Of a stretch of 15,888 nt of DNA, positions 14,862 to 15,888 are shown piece after piece. Every line of letters starts with the position of its first letter. Positions within the stretch are counted from its first letter, which is position 1. The stretch spans positions 1 through 15,888 of the forward strand of contig JBHPCZ010000078.1 in assembly GCA_042573625.1 (NCBI GenBank). The letters are read 5' to 3'. A program made the position numbers and the translations under genes. A model generated the notes under the pieces. The model saw nothing but the letters and a program-made list of their open reading frames with translations. It made no database searches and was not told the origin of the DNA. Source of the stretch: JBHPCZ01 sp042573625 (GTDB lineage Bacteria; Desulfobacterota; Desulfobacteria; Desulfobacterales; UBA11574).

Positions 14862-15888
14862 TGGATTACTTCAGCATCCTCAAGTTAAACAAGGAACCTT
14901 TTTCCAACTCGCCGGATCCGGAGTTTTTTTTCCAGTCCCGTCAGCACCTGAGCTGCCTTCAAAAAGTGGAACTCTCTCTTCGCCTGCGAAGGGGCCTGAA
15001 TGTAGTTATCGGTGATGTCGGCACGGGGAAAACCACACTTTGTCGTCAGATCATTCGAGGATTCGCGAACGATGAGGCAACTGAAACACATCTGATACTT
15101 GACCCTCATTTCAGCAGTTCCTCAGAGTTTTTAGCCACGATTGCTGAGATGTTTGAAGGCGATAAACCGCCTTCCGGATCCAATGACTGGCAGGTGAAAG
15201 AGATCATAAAGCAGTATATCTTTCGCAAGGGGGTGGATGAAAAAAAAACGGTCATCCTGATCATTGATGAAGGTCAAAAAATCCCGCCCTTCTGCCTCGA
15301 AATCCTGCGTGAATTTTTAAACTATGAAACGAATGAATACAAGCTGTTACAAATAGTTATTTTTGCTCAGAAAGAATTTGAAAACACGCTTAAGGCGCAT
15401 GACAACTTCGCAGACCGGGTTAATCTCTATCACTTGTTGGGACCTCTGAATTTTCAGGACACACGGTTGATGATCCAGTTCCGGATCAGGCAATCCAGTG
15501 AGGTTTCACCCGCTCCGGCACTCTTCTCTTTCCCGGCCCTTTGGGCCATATACCGTTCCACCGGAGGGTATCCGCGAAAAATAATCAATCTTTGCCATCA
15601 GTGTATACTGGCGATGATTATTCAAAATCGAACCAAGGCGGGGAGATCCACTGTTCGCTCCTGTGTTGAGAGAAGCGTTTCCAGGCCCTCCAGAAAATCG
15701 CGCCGGGCTGCTATTGCGGCACTCACCACAGTGGCCGCGTTGGCACTCATGGCGGGAGTCGCCCATGAAAGACTGAAAATGCCGGTTGCGTGGAAAAACC
15801 TGGTACTCCTCAAATCGAATCTTCCTGATGACGCACCTCATGCGGGTGTTCCGGAAATCCAAAATAAAACAGGCATTGAAAAATCCCG
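14861..15888 (+). CDS. ExeA/GspA/MshM-type AAA ATPase, 3' end outside window
   Basis: The visible 342 residues begin MDYFSILKLNKEPFSNSPDP, the usual start of ExeA/MshM proteins. Walker A is GDVGTGKT (51-58) and Walker B VILIIDE (131-137); GGYPRKIINLCHQ (235-247) fits the sensor-2/lid region. A basic patch (about 272-282) precedes one membrane helix at about 284-301 and then a probable periplasmic part cut by the window edge. In GspA the periplasmic part binds peptidoglycan and, with GspB, helps the secretin pass the cell wall; the same role is inferred here. Its ATG overlaps the secretin TAA by one base (TAATG), so translation is probably coupled. Next to an MshL-like secretin it occupies the mshM position. 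Confidence 0.88.
   Translation, partial: MDYFSILKLNKEPFSNSPDPEFFFQSRQHLSCLQKVELSLRLRRGLNVVIGDVGTGKTTLCRQIIRGFANDEATETHLILDPHFSSSSEFLATIAEMFEGDKPPSGSNDWQVKEIIKQYIFRKGVDEKKTVILIIDEGQKIPPFCLEILREFLNYETNEYKLLQIVIFAQKEFENTLKAHDNFADRVNLYHLLGPLNFQDTRLMIQFRIRQSSEVSPAPALFSFPALWAIYRSTGGYPRKIINLCHQCILAMIIQNRTKAGRSTVRSCVERSVSRPSRKSRRAAIAALTTVAALALMAGVAHERLKMPVAWKNLVLLKSNLPDDAPHAGVPEIQNKTGIEKS

Noticed and set aside
1..15888. CRISPR arrays, tRNA or rRNA genes, phage attachment sites
   Set aside because: No regularly spaced direct repeats, cloverleaf-like segments, conserved rRNA blocks or integrase gene were seen.

Overview
The window looks like chromosomal DNA from a Gram-negative, pilus-bearing bacterium with many dispersed repeats. 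It carries a secretin with a lipoprotein signal, a pilus-type inner-membrane assembly platform and a large hybrid histidine kinase. Together with moderate GC and several palindromic interspersed repeats, this suggests a deltaproteobacterial lineage (Desulfobacterota, for example Desulfobacteraceae-like). That placement is inference from gene content and repeat style; there is no rRNA or other phylogenetic marker.

Left part (1-4665) is accessory DNA. Bases 30-60 match, with three mismatches in 31, the right end of the complete IS1182-family element at about 2787-4655, so a second copy in the same orientation probably runs off the left edge. Between the two ends lies one large gene (671-2548) encoding a family 2 glycosyltransferase fused to a radical SAM domain with a cysteine-rich, SPASM-like tail. 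The DNA around it is AT-rich and otherwise empty.

Middle part (4666-9649) is a leftward block of housekeeping and signalling genes. In transcription order these are a hybrid histidine kinase (two membrane segments, PAS, HisKA, HATPase, two receiver domains, HPt), the ribosome-rescue hydrolase ArfB, a YfcE/MJ0936-like metallophosphoesterase 19 bp behind arfB, and an alpha/beta hydrolase. A REP-like hairpin sits between the phosphoesterase and the hydrolase.

Right part (9650-15888) is a rightward pilus or secretion operon, divergent from the kinase. It encodes a PilM-PilN fusion protein, PilO, a PilP-like protein, a lipoprotein secretin and an ExeA/MshM-type AAA ATPase cut by the window edge. 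The order matches mshI-J-K-L-M of MSHA pilus clusters. PilMN, PilO and the PilP-like protein would form the inner-membrane platform that connects to the secretin; the ExeA-type ATPase probably helps secretin insertion or assembly through the cell wall. A 141-bp element that is an imperfect palindrome over its whole length is inserted between pilO and the pilP-like gene. Pilin, PilB/MshE and PilC/MshG genes are not in the window and would be expected further right.

The most unusual items are the glycosyltransferase-radical SAM fusion between two related IS ends, the GspL-like PilM-PilN fusion, and the palindromic element inside the pilus operon. I saw no CRISPR array, tRNA or rRNA.
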